NCBI RefSeq assembly: GCF_008369105.1
Contig: NZ_VINQ01000001.1
Coordinates: forward strand, 62,001 to 126,000
Length of the DNA: 64,000 bases
Direction: 5' to 3'
Source of the DNA: Aquicoccus porphyridii
Lineage (GTDB): Bacteria; Pseudomonadota; Alphaproteobacteria; Rhodobacterales; Rhodobacteraceae
A program made the translations under genes and the position numbers. The stretch's first letter is position 1. Every line of letters starts with the position of its first letter. Positions 1 through 8,899 of the stretch are shown here, piece by piece. The notes under the pieces are model-generated. The model was not told the DNA's origin. It saw nothing but the letters and a program-made list of their open reading frames with translations, and searched no databases.

Positions 1-278
1 TCGATATCGGGCTGTTTGGCGTGGCGGGCGTGGATGCCGATGGCACGTTGCTCGATTTCGCCGAAGGCGAGATGGCCGCGCGGATGGCCATTCTCGGGCA
101 TTGCCGCCGTTCGGTCCTGTTGCTGGATGGCAGCAAGTTCGGACGCGCCGCCCATGTGCGCGGTGGCCATATCTCGGATGTGGACGAGGTGATCTGTGAT
201 GTCGCGCCGCCCGCGCCGCTGGCCGAGGATATTGTCGCGCGGGGCGTTCGGATCACCATTGCCGGGGAGGTCGCATGA
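1..278 (+). CDS. DeoR-family transcriptional regulator, C-terminal fragment
   Basis: The reading frame is already open at the left edge (first full codon at base 3), so the gene starts outside the window. What remains is the end of a DeoR-type C-terminal effector (phospho-sugar sensing) domain: a GVAGVDADG loop, a conserved Glu (EGEMAARM), the LLLDGSKFG segment and an ISDVDEVICD stretch, all typical of DeoR C-termini. The helix-turn-helix part is not visible. Its stop overlaps the start of the downstream ABC ATPase by 4 bases (ATGA), so it is probably the local regulator of the importer operon. DeoR proteins usually respond to a phosphorylated sugar or polyol; the ligand here is unknown. Confidence 0.85.
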   Translation, partial: DIGLFGVAGVDADGTLLDFAEGEMAARMAILGHCRRSVLLLDGSKFGRAAHVRGGHISDVDEVICDVAPPAPLAEDIVARGVRITIAGEVA

Positions 279-1417
279 GCCCCCGGTCGTTTCCGCGCGG
301 GCGGGCGATCCGACTCGAATCCATCGTCAAGCGATGGGATGACACGGTTGCGCTCGACGAGGTCGGCATCGACGTGGCGCCGGGCAGTTTTACCGCGCTT
401 CTGGGGCCGTCGGGCTGTGGCAAATCCACCTTGCTGCGTATCGTGGCGGGGCTGGAGCCGGCCAGCGCCGGGCGGGTGGTGATCGGCGAGGACGATGTGA
501 CCACCCGGCCCGCCGACAAGCGCGACCTGTCGATGGTGTTCCAGTCCTACGCGCTTTTCCCGCATCTGAGCGTGGCCGAGAACATTGTTTTCGGCCTGCG
601 CACCCGCGGGGTCAAGCGGCCCGAGCGGCAGGCGCGACTGGAGCGTGTGGCGCATCTGCTGGGGCTGGAAGCGTTGCTTGAGCGCAAGCCCGCCGCGCTG
701 TCGGGCGGGCAACAACAGCGCGTGGCGCTGGGCCGCGCGGTGATCGCCGAACGCTCAATCTGCCTGATGGACGAGCCGCTGTCGAACCTCGATGCCAAGC
801 TGCGCCAGACCATGCGCACCGAGCTGCGCGCGCTTCAGCGCGAGCTGGGCTTTACCATGCTTTACGTGACCCATGACCAGGTCGAGGCGATCACCATGGC
901 CGACCAGGTGGTGTTGATGAATGCCGGGCGGGTCGAACAGGCGGCCACGCCGGGTGAATTGTACGAGCGGCCCGCGACCACCTTTGCCGCGCGCTTTATC
1001 GGCACGCCGCCGATGAACCTGATCCCGGCCGCGGCGCTGGGGGAGGTGGGGGTGCGGCTGGAACGCGCGCTGGGCCTTGCGGTCCAGGTGGGCATTCGCC
1101 CCGAGGCGATGCACCCGGCCCGCGGCGCGGCCACGTTCGAGATGGCGGTCACCGGGGCGGAATACCTGGGCGCGGATGCGTTGGTGCAGGGGCGGATCGG
1201 CGAGGCCCCGGTGCAGATGCGGGTGCCGGGCCATGCCATGCCCGAGGTCGGCGGCACGGTCGCGATGTCGGTCGCGGCGGATGATTTTCACGTCTTCGAT
1301 GCGGGGACGGGCGCGCGCGTTGCGACGCCCGATCCGGCATCGTTGTTGGCCCGAACCGGATTCTCGGTGGCCACCCAGGGCGCGGAGGCGCCCATTTCCA
1401 ACCAGAGGACACCATGA
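275..1417 (+). CDS. ABC transporter ATP-binding protein, sugar/glycerol-phosphate (MalK/UgpC) type
   Basis: This is the cytoplasmic ATPase of a carbohydrate-type (CUT1) importer. Motifs in order: Walker A GPSGCGKST (residues 44-52), Q-loop Gln90, signature LSGGQQQ (142-148), Walker B ICLMDE (162-167) and switch His200, then a C-terminal TOBE-like domain of about 140 residues typical of MalK/UgpC. At 380 aa it is close to the family's usual length. It overlaps the DeoR gene by ATGA and its own stop overlaps the binding-protein start by ATGA, so the genes are translationally coupled. The transported sugar cannot be read from the ATPase. Confidence 0.95.
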   Translation: MSPRSFPRGRAIRLESIVKRWDDTVALDEVGIDVAPGSFTALLGPSGCGKSTLLRIVAGLEPASAGRVVIGEDDVTTRPADKRDLSMVFQSYALFPHLSVAENIVFGLRTRGVKRPERQARLERVAHLLGLEALLERKPAALSGGQQQRVALGRAVIAERSICLMDEPLSNLDAKLRQTMRTELRALQRELGFTMLYVTHDQVEAITMADQVVLMNAGRVEQAATPGELYERPATTFAARFIGTPPMNLIPAAALGEVGVRLERALGLAVQVGIRPEAMHPARGAATFEMAVTGAEYLGADALVQGRIGEAPVQMRVPGHAMPEVGGTVAMSVAADDFHVFDAGTGARVATPDPASLLARTGFSVATQGAEAPISNQRTP

Positions 1418-2703
1418 CAATGCTTGCCAATATCCTGAAGGGCGCGGCCGCTGCTGCCGCGCTTGCCATCACCGCGGCGGCGCCGGCGCGTGCCACCGAC
1501 CTGCAATTCTATTTCCCCGTCGCCGTGGGCGGCGGCGCGGCCGAGGTCATCCAGTCCCTCACCGATGAATACATGGCCGCCAACCCGGAGGTCAAAATCG
1601 ACGCGGTTTATGCCGGCACCTACCAGGACACGATCACCAAGGTGATCACCGCCGCGCGCGGCGGCAACGCGCCGCAGCTTTCGGTGGCGCTTGCGGTGGA
1701 TATGTTCACCCTGATCGACGAGGGGCTGATCCTGCCGTTCGACGATTTCATCACCAGCGAGGAAGACCGCGCCTGGCTCGATAGTTTCTATCCCGCCTTC
1801 ATGGAAAACAGCCAGACCGGCGGCAAGACCTATGGCATCCCGTTCCAGCGTTCGACGCCGGTGCTTTACTGGAACAAGGAGGCCTTTGCCGAGGCCGGGC
1901 TCGACCCCGAAGCGCCGCCCGCCACCTGGGACGAGATGGTCGAGATGGGCAAGACCCTGACCAAGCGCGATGCCAATGGCAATGTCACGCAATGGGGTGT
2001 GCGCATTCCGACCTCGGGCTTTCCCTACTGGCTGTTCCAGGGGCTGAGCACGCAGAACGATGTGATCCTGGCCAATGCGGATGGCAACAAGACCAATTTC
2101 GATGATCCGGCGGTGGTCGAGGCGCTGGAATACCTCGTGTCGCTGTCGACCGAGCACGCGGTGATGGAGCCCGGCATCGTGGAATGGGGCGCCACGCCCA
2201 AGGCGTTCTTTGAAGGCCAGGCCGCGATGATGTGGACCACCACCGGCAACCTGACCAATGTGCGCGCCAACGCGCCGTTTGATTTCGGTGTTGCGATGCT
2301 GCCCGCGAACAAGCGCCGGGGCGCGCCCACGGGGGGTGGCAACTTCTACCTGTTCGACGGGTCGAGCGATGAGGAGCTTGCCGCGGCGGTGGATTTCATC
2401 AAGTGGATCACCGGGCCGGAGCAATCGGCCAAGTGGACCATGGCCACCGGATATGTCGCGCCGCGCCCGGCGACGTGGGAGACCGACACGATGAAAGCCT
2501 ATGCCGCCGATTTCCCCGCCGTGCTGGTGGCGCGCGATCAGCTTGAGCATGCGGTGGCGGAGCTGTCGACCTATGAGAACCAGCGCATCACGCAGATCTT
2601 CAACGATGCGCTGGCCGCTGCGATCACCGGGACGAAACCGGCGGATGAGGCGCTGGCCGAGGCGCAGGCACAGGCCGACGCGATCCTGGCGGCCTATCGC
2701 TGA
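1414..2703 (+). CDS. ABC transporter extracellular solute-binding protein (family 1)
   Basis: Periplasmic binding protein of the importer. It has a clear Sec signal peptide (hydrophobic Ala-rich core at residues 8-24, cleavage probably after ARA at about residue 27). The mature part, about 400 aa, is typical of UgpB/MalE-like family 1 proteins, with a YAGTYQDTITKV segment near the N-terminus, a YGIPFQRSTPVLYWNKE hinge and a FFEGQAAMMWTTTGN stretch. It sits between the ATPase and the permeases with ATGA coupling upstream. Similarity in style to UgpB suggests a glycerol-phosphate-like or sugar ligand, but this is inference. Confidence 0.93.
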   Translation: MTMLANILKGAAAAAALAITAAAPARATDLQFYFPVAVGGGAAEVIQSLTDEYMAANPEVKIDAVYAGTYQDTITKVITAARGGNAPQLSVALAVDMFTLIDEGLILPFDDFITSEEDRAWLDSFYPAFMENSQTGGKTYGIPFQRSTPVLYWNKEAFAEAGLDPEAPPATWDEMVEMGKTLTKRDANGNVTQWGVRIPTSGFPYWLFQGLSTQNDVILANADGNKTNFDDPAVVEALEYLVSLSTEHAVMEPGIVEWGATPKAFFEGQAAMMWTTTGNLTNVRANAPFDFGVAMLPANKRRGAPTGGGNFYLFDGSSDEELAAAVDFIKWITGPEQSAKWTMATGYVAPRPATWETDTMKAYAADFPAVLVARDQLEHAVAELSTYENQRITQIFNDALAAAITGTKPADEALAEAQAQADAILAAYR

Positions 2704-2768
2704 GCAGAGACTTGCGGGCGGGCCATGACGGCCTGCCCGTTGCCTTTTTCGTGCAAGAGGATGCGCCG

Positions 2769-3641
2769 ATGCTGTCGCGCCAATGGATCCATGGCTGGTT
2801 GCTGTTGCTGCCCGCGCTGGCGTTCATCTTTCTGTTTACCCATATCCCCGCGATCACCACGATCTGGAACAGTTTCCAGTCGACCCCGCGCGGGCGGCGA
2901 CCGGCGCAATTCGTCGGGTTGGACAATTACGAGCGGCTGATCGGTGACCCGGTGTTCTGGAAGGTGCTGGTCAACAATCTGTGGTTCGCGCTGGGCACGA
3001 TCCCGGTTTCCATCGCGCTCAGCATCGCGATGGCGCTTTTCGTCAACCGCGCGTTCGCGGGGCGGTCGCTGGTGCGCATGGCCTATTTCACGCCCACGGT
3101 TCTGCCGCTGATCGCGGTGGCCAATATCTGGCTGTTTTTCTACACGCCCGGGTTCGGCCTGATCGACCAGGTTCTGGGCGCCTTCGGCCATGGGCAGACC
3201 AACCTGCTGGGCAGTCCGGATACCGCGCTGGGGGCGATCATCGTGGTGTCGATCTGGAAAGAGGCGGGGTTCTTCATGATCTTCTACCTCGCCGCGTTGC
3301 AGGCGATCCCGCCGCAACTGGCCGAGGCGGCACGGATCGAGGGTGCGGGCGGCTGGACCATTTTCCGGCGCATCACCTTTCCGCTGATGATGCCGACCAC
3401 GCTTTTCGTGTCGATCAATGCGGTGATCAACGCGTTCCGGCTGGTCGACCACATCTTTATCCTGACCGGCGGCGGGCCGGACAACGCGTCATCGCTGTTG
3501 CTTTACTATATCTATGAAACCTCGTTCCGGTATTGGGACACCGCTTATGGTGCGACGCTAACGGTGGTGATGCTGGCGCTGCTGGGATTGTTCGCCATCG
3601 GGCAGTTTTTCCTGTTCGATCGCAAGGTGCATTACAAATGA
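2769..3641 (+). CDS. ABC transporter permease, sugar type (MalF/UgpA-like)
   Basis: First inner-membrane permease of the importer, 290 aa with about six hydrophobic segments. The cytoplasmic EAA loop that docks on the ATPase is visible ([20 protein letters not shown]). I chose ATG 2769 because AAGAGG lies 8 bases upstream and the product then begins directly with a basic stretch and the first membrane helix. An upstream in-frame start at 2712 would add 19 non-hydrophobic residues without a good ribosome site. The stop overlaps the next permease start (ATGA). Confidence 0.93.
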   Translation: MLSRQWIHGWLLLLPALAFIFLFTHIPAITTIWNSFQSTPRGRRPAQFVGLDNYERLIGDPVFWKVLVNNLWFALGTIPVSIALSIAMALFVNRAFAGRSLVRMAYFTPTVLPLIAVANIWLFFYTPGFGLIDQVLGAFGHGQTNLLGSPDTALGAIIVVSIWKEAGFFMIFYLAALQAIPPQLAEAARIEGAGGWTIFRRITFPLMMPTTLFVSINAVINAFRLVDHIFILTGGGPDNASSLLLYYIYETSFRYWDTAYGATLTVVMLALLGLFAIGQFFLFDRKVHYK

Positions 3642-4447
3642 CCGGGTTTGATCGCATCCTGATGACCACGGGCGCGGTGGTGCTTGCGCTGATCTGGGTC
3701 TTGCCGCTGGCCTATGCGGTCTGGACGGCGTTTCACCCGTCGGAATACGAGGCGCGGTTCGTGCTGGGCGCGCCGCTGACGCTGGAGAATTTCGTCAAGG
3801 CATGGAACGCGGCGCCGTTCGCGCGGTATTTCCTCAACACCTTCATCCTCGTCACCGGGATCGTGGTGTGCCAGTTCGTGCTGTGCACCTTGGCCGCCTA
3901 CGGGTTTGCGCGTTACCGGTTTCCGGGGCGCGACATCCTGTTTTCGCTGGTGTTGCTGCAACTGCTGGTGATGCCGGATATCCTGATCGTCGAAAATTAC
4001 CGCACCATCGGCGCGCTGGGGCTGGTCGATACCATCGCGGCCATCGCGCTGCCTTATGTTGCGTCGGGGTTCGGTGTCTTCCTGATCCGCCAGACCTTCA
4101 TGACCGTGCCGCGCGAGCTGGACGAGGCCGCGCGGATCGAGGGGGCGGGGCCGCTGACGATCCTTTGGCGGGTCTATGTGCCCTTGGCCAAGCCGATCTA
4201 CCTTGCCTATGGGTTGGTCTCGGTGAGCCATCACTGGAACAACTTCCTGTGGCCGCTGATCGTCACCAACTCGGTCGAGACCCGGCCGGTGACCGTGGGG
4301 CTGAGCATTTTTTCGACCACGGATTCCGGGGTGGAGTGGTCGGTGATCAACGCCGCCACGCTGATGACATCGGGGCCGCTTCTCATCGCTTTCCTGCTGT
4401 TCCAGCGCCAGTTCGTTCAGAGCTTCATGCGCGCGGGCATCAAATGA
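3638..4447 (+). CDS. ABC transporter permease, sugar type (MalG/UgpE-like)
   Basis: Second permease, 269 aa, starting at the ATG that overlaps the previous stop. It begins with a basic tip and a membrane helix, and has the EAA loop [20 protein letters not shown]. An in-frame start 105 bases upstream lies wholly inside the preceding permease and was not used. With the ATPase and the binding protein it completes a CUT1 importer (two different permeases on an ATPase homodimer). Confidence 0.93.
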   Translation: MTGFDRILMTTGAVVLALIWVLPLAYAVWTAFHPSEYEARFVLGAPLTLENFVKAWNAAPFARYFLNTFILVTGIVVCQFVLCTLAAYGFARYRFPGRDILFSLVLLQLLVMPDILIVENYRTIGALGLVDTIAAIALPYVASGFGVFLIRQTFMTVPRELDEAARIEGAGPLTILWRVYVPLAKPIYLAYGLVSVSHHWNNFLWPLIVTNSVETRPVTVGLSIFSTTDSGVEWSVINAATLMTSGPLLIAFLLFQRQFVQSFMRAGIK

Positions 4448-4467
4448 CATGAAAAGGAGACAGTGAT

Positions 4468-5286
4468 ATGACCCTTCCCCTGCTTGGCGTGGCGATCCGG
4501 CGCGGCGATCTCGACGTGCTGCGCGACTGGATATTCGGCCCCGGCCGGGCCATCGAGATACAGGATTTCGTGATGCCCGAGGTGATCGCGGGCGATTGCG
4601 GGCCGCTGATCGCGTCGTATCGCGCGGCACTTGATGGTCATGCGGGCGCGCGCGGTATTCACGGGCCGTTTTTCGGGCTGGACCTGTCGAACCCGGACCC
4701 GGAGATCCGCGCGGTCATCCAGGCCCGGTTGCTCAAGGGGCTGGAGATTGCCGAGGCGCTGGGCGCGACGCATATGGTGGTGCACAGCCCGTTCACCTAT
4801 TGGCATCTTCTCAACCGGCGCAACTATGCCGAGCTGCACGGTCAGATGCTGGAGGCGATCGCGGCCTGTCTTGCGCCGGTGCTGGCGCGTGCGGGGGATA
4901 TCGGGTGCGATTTGATGCTTGAGAACATCGACGATACCGACCCCGGGGATCGCAATGACGTGGTGGCGCGGATCGGGCATCCCAACCTCAGGGTGTCGAT
5001 CGACACCGGGCATGCGCAACTGGCCCATGGCCGCTATGGCGCGCCGCCGGTGGTGGATTTCATCGCCGAGGCGGGCGCGCATCTGGGGCATGTGCATGTG
5101 CAGGACGCCGATGGCTATGCCGATCGGCACTGGCATCCGGGCGAGGGCTGTGTGCCGTGGGCGGCGGTGTTCGCGGCACTTGCGCGGTCCCCGGCCGCGC
5201 CGCGACTGATCCTCGAAGTGCGGGATCGCCTGGAGCGTCTGCCCGCGACGGTGGCCGCGTTGGAAGAGCGCGGGCTTGCACGGTGA
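4468..5286 (+). CDS. Sugar phosphate isomerase/epimerase-like TIM-barrel protein
   Basis: A 272-aa protein of the xylose-isomerase-like/AP-endonuclease-2 superfamily. Candidate metal and active-site residues lie at the usual barrel positions: His65 (IHGPF), His106 (VHSPF), Glu152 (LENI), Asp179 and His182 (SIDTGH), His208/His210 (HVHVQD), His221/His223 (HWHPGEG) and a late Glu in ILEVRD. It follows the second permease by 20 bases with AAAAGGAGA as a ribosome site, so it is the last gene of the importer operon. It probably isomerises or epimerises the imported sugar. A nuclease role is possible for the fold but is not favoured by the context. Confidence 0.85.
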   Translation: MTLPLLGVAIRRGDLDVLRDWIFGPGRAIEIQDFVMPEVIAGDCGPLIASYRAALDGHAGARGIHGPFFGLDLSNPDPEIRAVIQARLLKGLEIAEALGATHMVVHSPFTYWHLLNRRNYAELHGQMLEAIAACLAPVLARAGDIGCDLMLENIDDTDPGDRNDVVARIGHPNLRVSIDTGHAQLAHGRYGAPPVVDFIAEAGAHLGHVHVQDADGYADRHWHPGEGCVPWAAVFAALARSPAAPRLILEVRDRLERLPATVAALEERGLAR

Positions 5287-5305
5287 GGGCGCCGGTTGAG
5301 CGCCC
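5287..5305 (+). terminator. Hairpin after the ABC importer operon
   Basis: GGGCGC, a 7-base loop, then GCGCCC, directly after the isomerase stop and between convergent genes. There is no good T run, so factor-independent termination is only likely. Confidence 0.45.
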
Positions 5306-5333
5306 CCATTGACGGTCTGAGGTCAGCGGCGTG

Positions 5334-5876
5334 TTACGAAGAGGGCTTGGCCGGGGCCGGCTGTGGCGCGGCATTCTGTTTGGCCGCGGCCTGGCCGCCC
5401 GCCTGGGGCTTTCCCCCGGACAGCGGGTCATCCTGCCGTTGCACCGAACCTTCGAAATGGGCGCCGGATTCGATGGCGATGGTCTTGTGGATGATGTCGC
5501 CTTCGACCCGGGCGGTGGCGGTGAGGCGCACCTTGAGGCCACGCACGCGGCCCACGATCCGGCCATTCACGACGACATCGTCGGCCATCACTTCGCCCTT
5601 GACGGTGGCGCCTTCGCCGACGGTCAGCAGATGCGCGCGGATGTCGCCTTCGACCGTGCCCTCGATCTGGATGTCGCCGGTCGTCTTGAGATTGCCGGTG
5701 ATATGCAGATCCGCGGACAGCACCGACGCGGGCGGTTTTGCCTTGGGCGCCGAGGCGCGGTAATCGCTTGCCGCCGCCTGTTTGGCCCCGCTCGTATCGG
5801 CGTCGCCGGTGGCGGCGGGTTTCGGTGTCTCCGGCGTTTTGGCGCCGGGTTCGTTGATTTTGCTTTTAGAAAACAT
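5334..5876 (-). CDS. Bactofilin-family protein (polymer-forming cytoskeletal)
   Basis: 180 aa with a disordered Pro/Ala/Lys-rich N-terminus (1-50), a bactofilin core (about 52-150) and a disordered Pro/Gln/Ala-rich tail. The core shows the short beta-helix repeats with alternating Gly and hydrophobic residues (TGDIQIEGTVEGDI, VNGRIVGRVRG). Bactofilins self-polymerise on the inner face of the membrane and often recruit peptidoglycan enzymes. The start overlaps the end of the upstream M23 peptidase gene by 11 bases, the classical bactofilin-M23 pairing. Confidence 0.93.
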   Translation of the reverse strand: MFSKSKINEPGAKTPETPKPAATGDADTSGAKQAAASDYRASAPKAKPPASVLSADLHITGNLKTTGDIQIEGTVEGDIRAHLLTVGEGATVKGEVMADDVVVNGRIVGRVRGLKVRLTATARVEGDIIHKTIAIESGAHFEGSVQRQDDPLSGGKPQAGGQAAAKQNAAPQPAPAKPSS

Positions 5877-7239
5877 CGTTTGCAGCCTTGATGTAAGTCA
5901 TGGGGTTGACGGCCTTGCCGCCGATGCGGACTTCGTAGTGAAGATGCGGTCCGGTCACACGTCCGGAAGCTCCCATATCACCTATCCGGTCGCCGCGCGA
6001 GACTCTTTGTCCGGATTTCACGTTGATTTTGGACATGTGGGCATAACGGGTTTCGATTCCGAACTCGTGCTGGATCTTGACGAGGCGGCCATAGCCGGAA
6101 CTCCAGCCGGAATGGGTGACGACGCCATCGGCCGTGGCATAGAGCGGTGTGCCGACCGGGCCGGCGAAATCGACACCCTGGTGCAGCCGCCGCCCGCCGG
6201 TCTTCGGATCACGCCGATAGCCAAAGCCGCTGGTGAAGCGATAGGCGTTCTTGACCGGGATGGCGAAGGGCGCCTTTTCGGCGGCGATCCGGTAGAGGTT
6301 GAGCCGATCCATCTGGTTGAGGATGCGGTTGGCGCGCATCGCGTCGGGCGAGGGGGCCTCGCCCTTGGTTGAAAAGCTGAGCGGGGTGAGCGGGCCGCCC
6401 TGGCCGGAATAGCCGCGACGCACCTGGTTGATGATGCTGTCGGTATTGAGCCCGGCCGAGCGGAACATCTTGTCGAGCGGCTTGACCGAGACGGCCATGG
6501 CTTCTTCGAGCTGGCGGAAGATCTGGTCGTTCTGATCCTGCATCAGGCGAATCTCGAACGCCATTTCATCGGCCTGTTCAAGGGCGTCGCGCGCATCGGC
6601 CATGATCTGGTCGCGTTCGGCGGCGGTTTCCGCAAGCACGGTGGACAGCATGTTGACCGCCCCTTCGGTCGCATCATCCGACCCGTCAAGCATCCCGTTG
6701 CCCGGGGTCTCGGTCAGGGCGAGGCGAAGCTCGTTCTCGGCGGCGCGGGCGGCGTCACGGTCTTTCATGGTGCGGCGCAGGGTGGTCTGGATGACTTCGA
6801 TCCCGGTCTCGAGTTCGCGGCGACGGGTTTCGGAGGCCAGCAGTTGCGATTGCATGCGCGAAATCTGTTCGAGCGACGAGTTGAAGCGTTCCTGTGCCGC
6901 AAGTGCTTCTTCGGCACGGGTGTCGCGTTCGGAGGCAAGATGATTGAGCCGCGTCTCGTAGATCTGCCTGTCGCGCTTGGCCTGTTCGCGGAAATTGCCC
7001 GACCCGATCGAGTCCATCAGCACGATCGCGGTGGCGATGATCGCCCAGGCCACGAGCATCGCGCTGCCACCGAGGGCGATGACCTGCACATGCGGGCGCA
7101 GCCGGATGAACCTGGTGTCCTTGTCGGAACGCAGGAAAACGCGCCGTTCGGGAAAGTAATGCTCCAGAAGTGCATGAAGGCGAATTGCCAGTCGTGATCT
7201 CACGAGAATCTGTCCCTTGCCCCATCCCATTCTTGTCAT
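5866..7239 (-). CDS. M23-family murein endopeptidase, membrane anchored
   Basis: 457 aa: a basic cytoplasmic N-terminus, one membrane helix (about 52-74), a long periplasmic coiled coil (about 80-250), a linker and a C-terminal LytM/M23 domain. Catalytic motifs are intact: His353 and Asp357 in HQGVDF, and His432/His434 in HLHYEV, so it should be an active zinc endopeptidase cutting peptide cross-links. It is transcribed ahead of, and overlaps, the bactofilin gene. The likely role is localised wall remodelling and cell shape. Confidence 0.94.
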   Translation of the reverse strand: MTRMGWGKGQILVRSRLAIRLHALLEHYFPERRVFLRSDKDTRFIRLRPHVQVIALGGSAMLVAWAIIATAIVLMDSIGSGNFREQAKRDRQIYETRLNHLASERDTRAEEALAAQERFNSSLEQISRMQSQLLASETRRRELETGIEVIQTTLRRTMKDRDAARAAENELRLALTETPGNGMLDGSDDATEGAVNMLSTVLAETAAERDQIMADARDALEQADEMAFEIRLMQDQNDQIFRQLEEAMAVSVKPLDKMFRSAGLNTDSIINQVRRGYSGQGGPLTPLSFSTKGEAPSPDAMRANRILNQMDRLNLYRIAAEKAPFAIPVKNAYRFTSGFGYRRDPKTGGRRLHQGVDFAGPVGTPLYATADGVVTHSGWSSGYGRLVKIQHEFGIETRYAHMSKINVKSGQRVSRGDRIGDMGASGRVTGPHLHYEVRIGGKAVNPMTYIKAANDVF

Positions 7240-7384
7240 CGGTCGCCCGCGAGGGCGTCAACGATAACTATACCGTGATTAACGGGGCTGATTCATGAGG
7301 GCAATGTCTTTGGGCCAGTGAATGCGGTTTGACGTTGGGTTGTGTCCAATTCAGGCGAAAAACCGCCGATATTGAAGGGCTTGA

Positions 7385-8218
7385 TCAGCGAGGTTGATGT
7401 TTCTTCGGGGTCTCGTCCGCAAGTGGCCAGTAAAAATCGGGCGGCAATCCGGCCTCGGCGCGCTTTTCCGCGTTGAAGGGCAGTTTGAGCGATCCGCGAA
7501 AATAATGGCGCACGAGGCGGTGAAATTCGTCGCGCGGGTCGATGTCGTGGCGACCGCAAAGGAAGTGAAACCACTTGGAGCCATAGGCCACATGACCCAC
7601 CTCTTCGGCATAGATGGTTTCGAGTGCGGCCACGGCCTGATCCGCACCGGCCTTGCGGAAGATGTCGATCATGCCGGGTGTCACGTCGAGGCCGCGCGCC
7701 TCGAGCACCATCGGCACGACGGCGAGGCGGCCCATGATGTCCCCGGTGGTATCCTCGGCCGCGCGCCACATGCCGGCATGGGCGGGCAGGGCGCCATAAT
7801 GGCTGTCCATGTCTTCGAGGCAATCGCACATGAGGTTGAAATGTTTCGATTCCTCGTCCGCCGCCTTGACCCAGTCGTCATAGAATCCGGGTGGCATCGG
7901 GATATCGGTGAAGCGCGCGATGATGTCCCAATGCAGATCGACCGCGTTCAACTCGATATGGGCGACGGCATGCAGGAGCGCGATACGGCCCTGCGGGCTT
8001 CCGGGTTTGCGCTTGGGCACGTCGCGCGGGTCGCGCAGTTCGGGGCGGGCGGGACGCGCCGGGCGCAGCGGCGGGTCGGCCCGGCCCACCGGAATGGGCG
8101 TGCCCGCGTCGCGCGCGGCGAACCACGCGGCGGCGTGGGCATGCGAGCGCGCGGTCTTTTCACGGCCATGGGCGCAAGTGAGCACGTCGACGGCCATTTC
8201 GGCGAGGGTCTGCGGCAT
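7385..8218 (-). CDS. DUF455-family ferritin-like protein
   Basis: 277 aa with a ferritin-like helical core. Metal-ligand style motifs are present: His87/Glu89 (AHIEL), Glu122-Glu123-x2-His126 (EESKH), Glu173 (LEARG) and Glu205-Glu206-x2-His209 (EEVGH), consistent with a di-iron site. Family members are of unknown biochemical function; oxygen or oxidant chemistry is inference. The ATG directly follows the stop of the peroxiredoxin gene with no spacer, so the two are co-translated, which supports a link to oxidative stress. Confidence 0.88.
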   Translation of the reverse strand: MPQTLAEMAVDVLTCAHGREKTARSHAHAAAWFAARDAGTPIPVGRADPPLRPARPARPELRDPRDVPKRKPGSPQGRIALLHAVAHIELNAVDLHWDIIARFTDIPMPPGFYDDWVKAADEESKHFNLMCDCLEDMDSHYGALPAHAGMWRAAEDTTGDIMGRLAVVPMVLEARGLDVTPGMIDIFRKAGADQAVAALETIYAEEVGHVAYGSKWFHFLCGRHDIDPRDEFHRLVRHYFRGSLKLPFNAEKRAEAGLPPDFYWPLADETPKKHQPR

Positions 8219-8680
8219 TCAGAGCGCCTTTGCCGCCGCGAGAACCTCGTCAACATGGCCATCGACCTTGACCTTGCGCCACTCGGCCACGATCTGCCCG
8301 GTGCCGTCGATCAGGAAGGTGGAGCGTTCGATGCCCATGAAGGTCTTGCCATACATCTTCTTTTCCTTCCAGACGTCGAACGCCTCGCTGACGGTGTCGT
8401 TTTCGTCGGACAGGAGCGGAATTGTCAGATCCTGCTTGTCGCGGAATTTTTCGTGGCTTGCGAGACTGTCCTTGGAAATGCCGAACACCTTGACCCCGGC
8501 GGCGTCGAAATCGGCGCGCAGGGCCGAAAAGCCCTTGGCCTCTTTGGTGCAGCCCGAGGTGTTGTCGCGGGGATAGAAGAACAGGACGACGGGTGCGGGG
8601 TTGAGACCCGATAGCGTCACCTGCGTACCGTCATCTGCGGGCAGCGTGAAATCGGGCGCGGGACGGGGCAGGTCGGGCAT
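8219..8680 (-). CDS. bcp: Thioredoxin-dependent thiol peroxidase, Bcp/PrxQ type
   Basis: Peroxiredoxin of 153 aa reducing hydroperoxides. The start at 8680 has AAGGAG six bases upstream; an upstream in-frame start adds eight residues and would swallow this ribosome site. The peroxidatic cysteine is Cys44 in TSGCTKE with the partner YPRDNT loop. In E. coli Bcp the resolving cysteine lies five residues later; here that position is Lys49, so this enzyme would use a 1-Cys or atypical mechanism. First gene of an operon with the ferritin-like protein. Confidence 0.93.
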   Translation of the reverse strand: MPDLPRPAPDFTLPADDGTQVTLSGLNPAPVVLFFYPRDNTSGCTKEAKGFSALRADFDAAGVKVFGISKDSLASHEKFRDKQDLTIPLLSDENDTVSEAFDVWKEKKMYGKTFMGIERSTFLIDGTGQIVAEWRKVKVDGHVDEVLAAAKAL

Positions 8681-8899
8681 TGGCGGCTCCTTACCGTTTT
8701 GCAAAACAGATATTCCATATTAGGGCGTCAGCACGCAGAATTGAACCGCAAAGCGTTTCGGGAAAACGTGCATCGCCGATACCCTGACGCGCCTGGCGCT
8801 TTCGGAGATTGGCGCTGCATGCCGTGTCGGGTATTCCCGAATCGCGATGGCACAGGGCGAAGCTCGCCGAACGAAGTCGGAGGCGCTAGAAGTGAGCTG

